Assembly (NCBI GenBank): GCA_043762325.1
Contig: JAYUMU010000055.1
Span: 1 to 22,817, forward strand
Reading direction: 5' to 3'
Source of the DNA: JANXSS01 sp025356535
GTDB taxonomy: Bacteria > Pseudomonadota > Gammaproteobacteria > Burkholderiales > Burkholderiaceae_D
Length of the DNA stretch: 22,817 nucleotides
The notes beneath the pieces are model-generated. The model made no database searches. It was given only the letters and a program-made list of their open reading frames with translations, and was not told the DNA's origin. The position numbers and the translations under genes are program-made. Shown here in pieces: positions 22,596-22,817 of this stretch (positions are counted from its first letter, which is position 1; the number at the start of each line of letters is the position of its first letter).

Positions 22596-22721
22596 TGTCT
22601 CCGTTGATTAAAGTTTTAAGTGCGAGGATTACGTCAGGCATGCAGTCGTGCTGCTGAAAGCGTGGTGCGCTCCGATAGGTTCCTCTCATGCAGAAAAATG
22701 CCGCCGTCAGACGTCGTCGGC

Positions 22722-22817
22722 TGTTGGGAATCGCTTAAAACTGGACCACGGTTTTCATCTAAAACTGACCCACCCTATTTGCGCGTAGATTACACCGCGT
22801 CTGTGGATAAGTCTTCT
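22722..22817 (+). mobile_element. Probable terminal end of an IS21-family element, cut by window edge
   Basis: The sequence TGTTGGGAATCGCTTAAAAC opens a stretch with AAAACTGGACCA (22737-22748) and AAAACTGACCCACC (about 22763-22776). These repeated AAAACTGRCC motifs are what I know from the multiple terminal repeats of IS21-family elements, whose ends begin TG. If so, the element extends to the right beyond the window and istA would read rightward. The last bases contain TGTGGATAA (22802-22810), which is also a perfect DnaA-box sequence. No transposase is visible inside the window, so the call rests on end sequence alone. Confidence 0.45.

Overview
The window looks like DNA from a high-GC betaproteobacterium, most likely of the Oxalobacteraceae/Burkholderiales type. 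This is inferred from protein flavour and gene content (SigF/NrsF/MrpX-type stress locus, actP-yjcH, CaiB-type racemase next to a SNF2 helicase); no rRNA or tRNA is present to fix the taxonomy. It carries a complete-looking plasmid or chromid maintenance core (rep, iterons, parAB, centromere-like palindromes) set among ordinary metabolic and stress genes, so it is either part of a large secondary replicon or an integrated plasmid.

Left part (1-5858): the 3' end of a broken Na+/H+ antiporter gene, then a higBA toxin-antitoxin pair in which both genes carry a single-base frameshift. Next comes a four-gene minus-strand operon: a DUF1223 thioredoxin-like secreted protein, a Met-rich MxKDx-repeat periplasmic protein (MrpX-like), a b-type cytochrome membrane protein (YedZ1-like) and a Tat-exported molybdopterin oxidoreductase (YedY1-like). 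Divergent from it are an ECF sigma factor and its NrsF-type anti-sigma factor. A GTAACC-N16-CGAA promoter lies exactly upstream of the operon. Together this matches the known reactive-chlorine/oxidant defence design: the sigma factor is released by NrsF, a methionine-rich peptide scavenges oxidant, and the cytochrome plus Mo enzyme re-reduce methionine sulfoxide. DUF1223 at the head of the operon is the less familiar element.

Middle (5859-9728): a patatin-like phospholipase, a phospholipase D-family lipoprotein, and a compact vapBC toxin-antitoxin operon.

Replicon core (9729-15992): a Rep_3/RepB-family initiator (minus strand), preceded by 13 copies of an 18-19 bp iteron (consensus GTTCCYGYAGCGCTCACC) and an AT-rich segment. 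A gene-poor kilobase follows with seven more iterons in both orientations, then parB and parA (minus strand, overlapping). Upstream of parA is an AT-rich 0.87-kb region with three perfect palindromes of 46, 30 and 28 bp. They share an 18-bp core, but their flanks differ while staying palindromic. I consider these the most interesting objects in the window; they are probably the parS centromere.

Right part (15993-22817): an alpha-methylacyl-CoA racemase-like CaiB/BaiF protein, closely followed by a SNF2-family helicase; a glycine-zipper surface/periplasmic protein; the yjcH-actP acetate uptake operon; and, at the right edge, what looks like the start of an IS21-family element.
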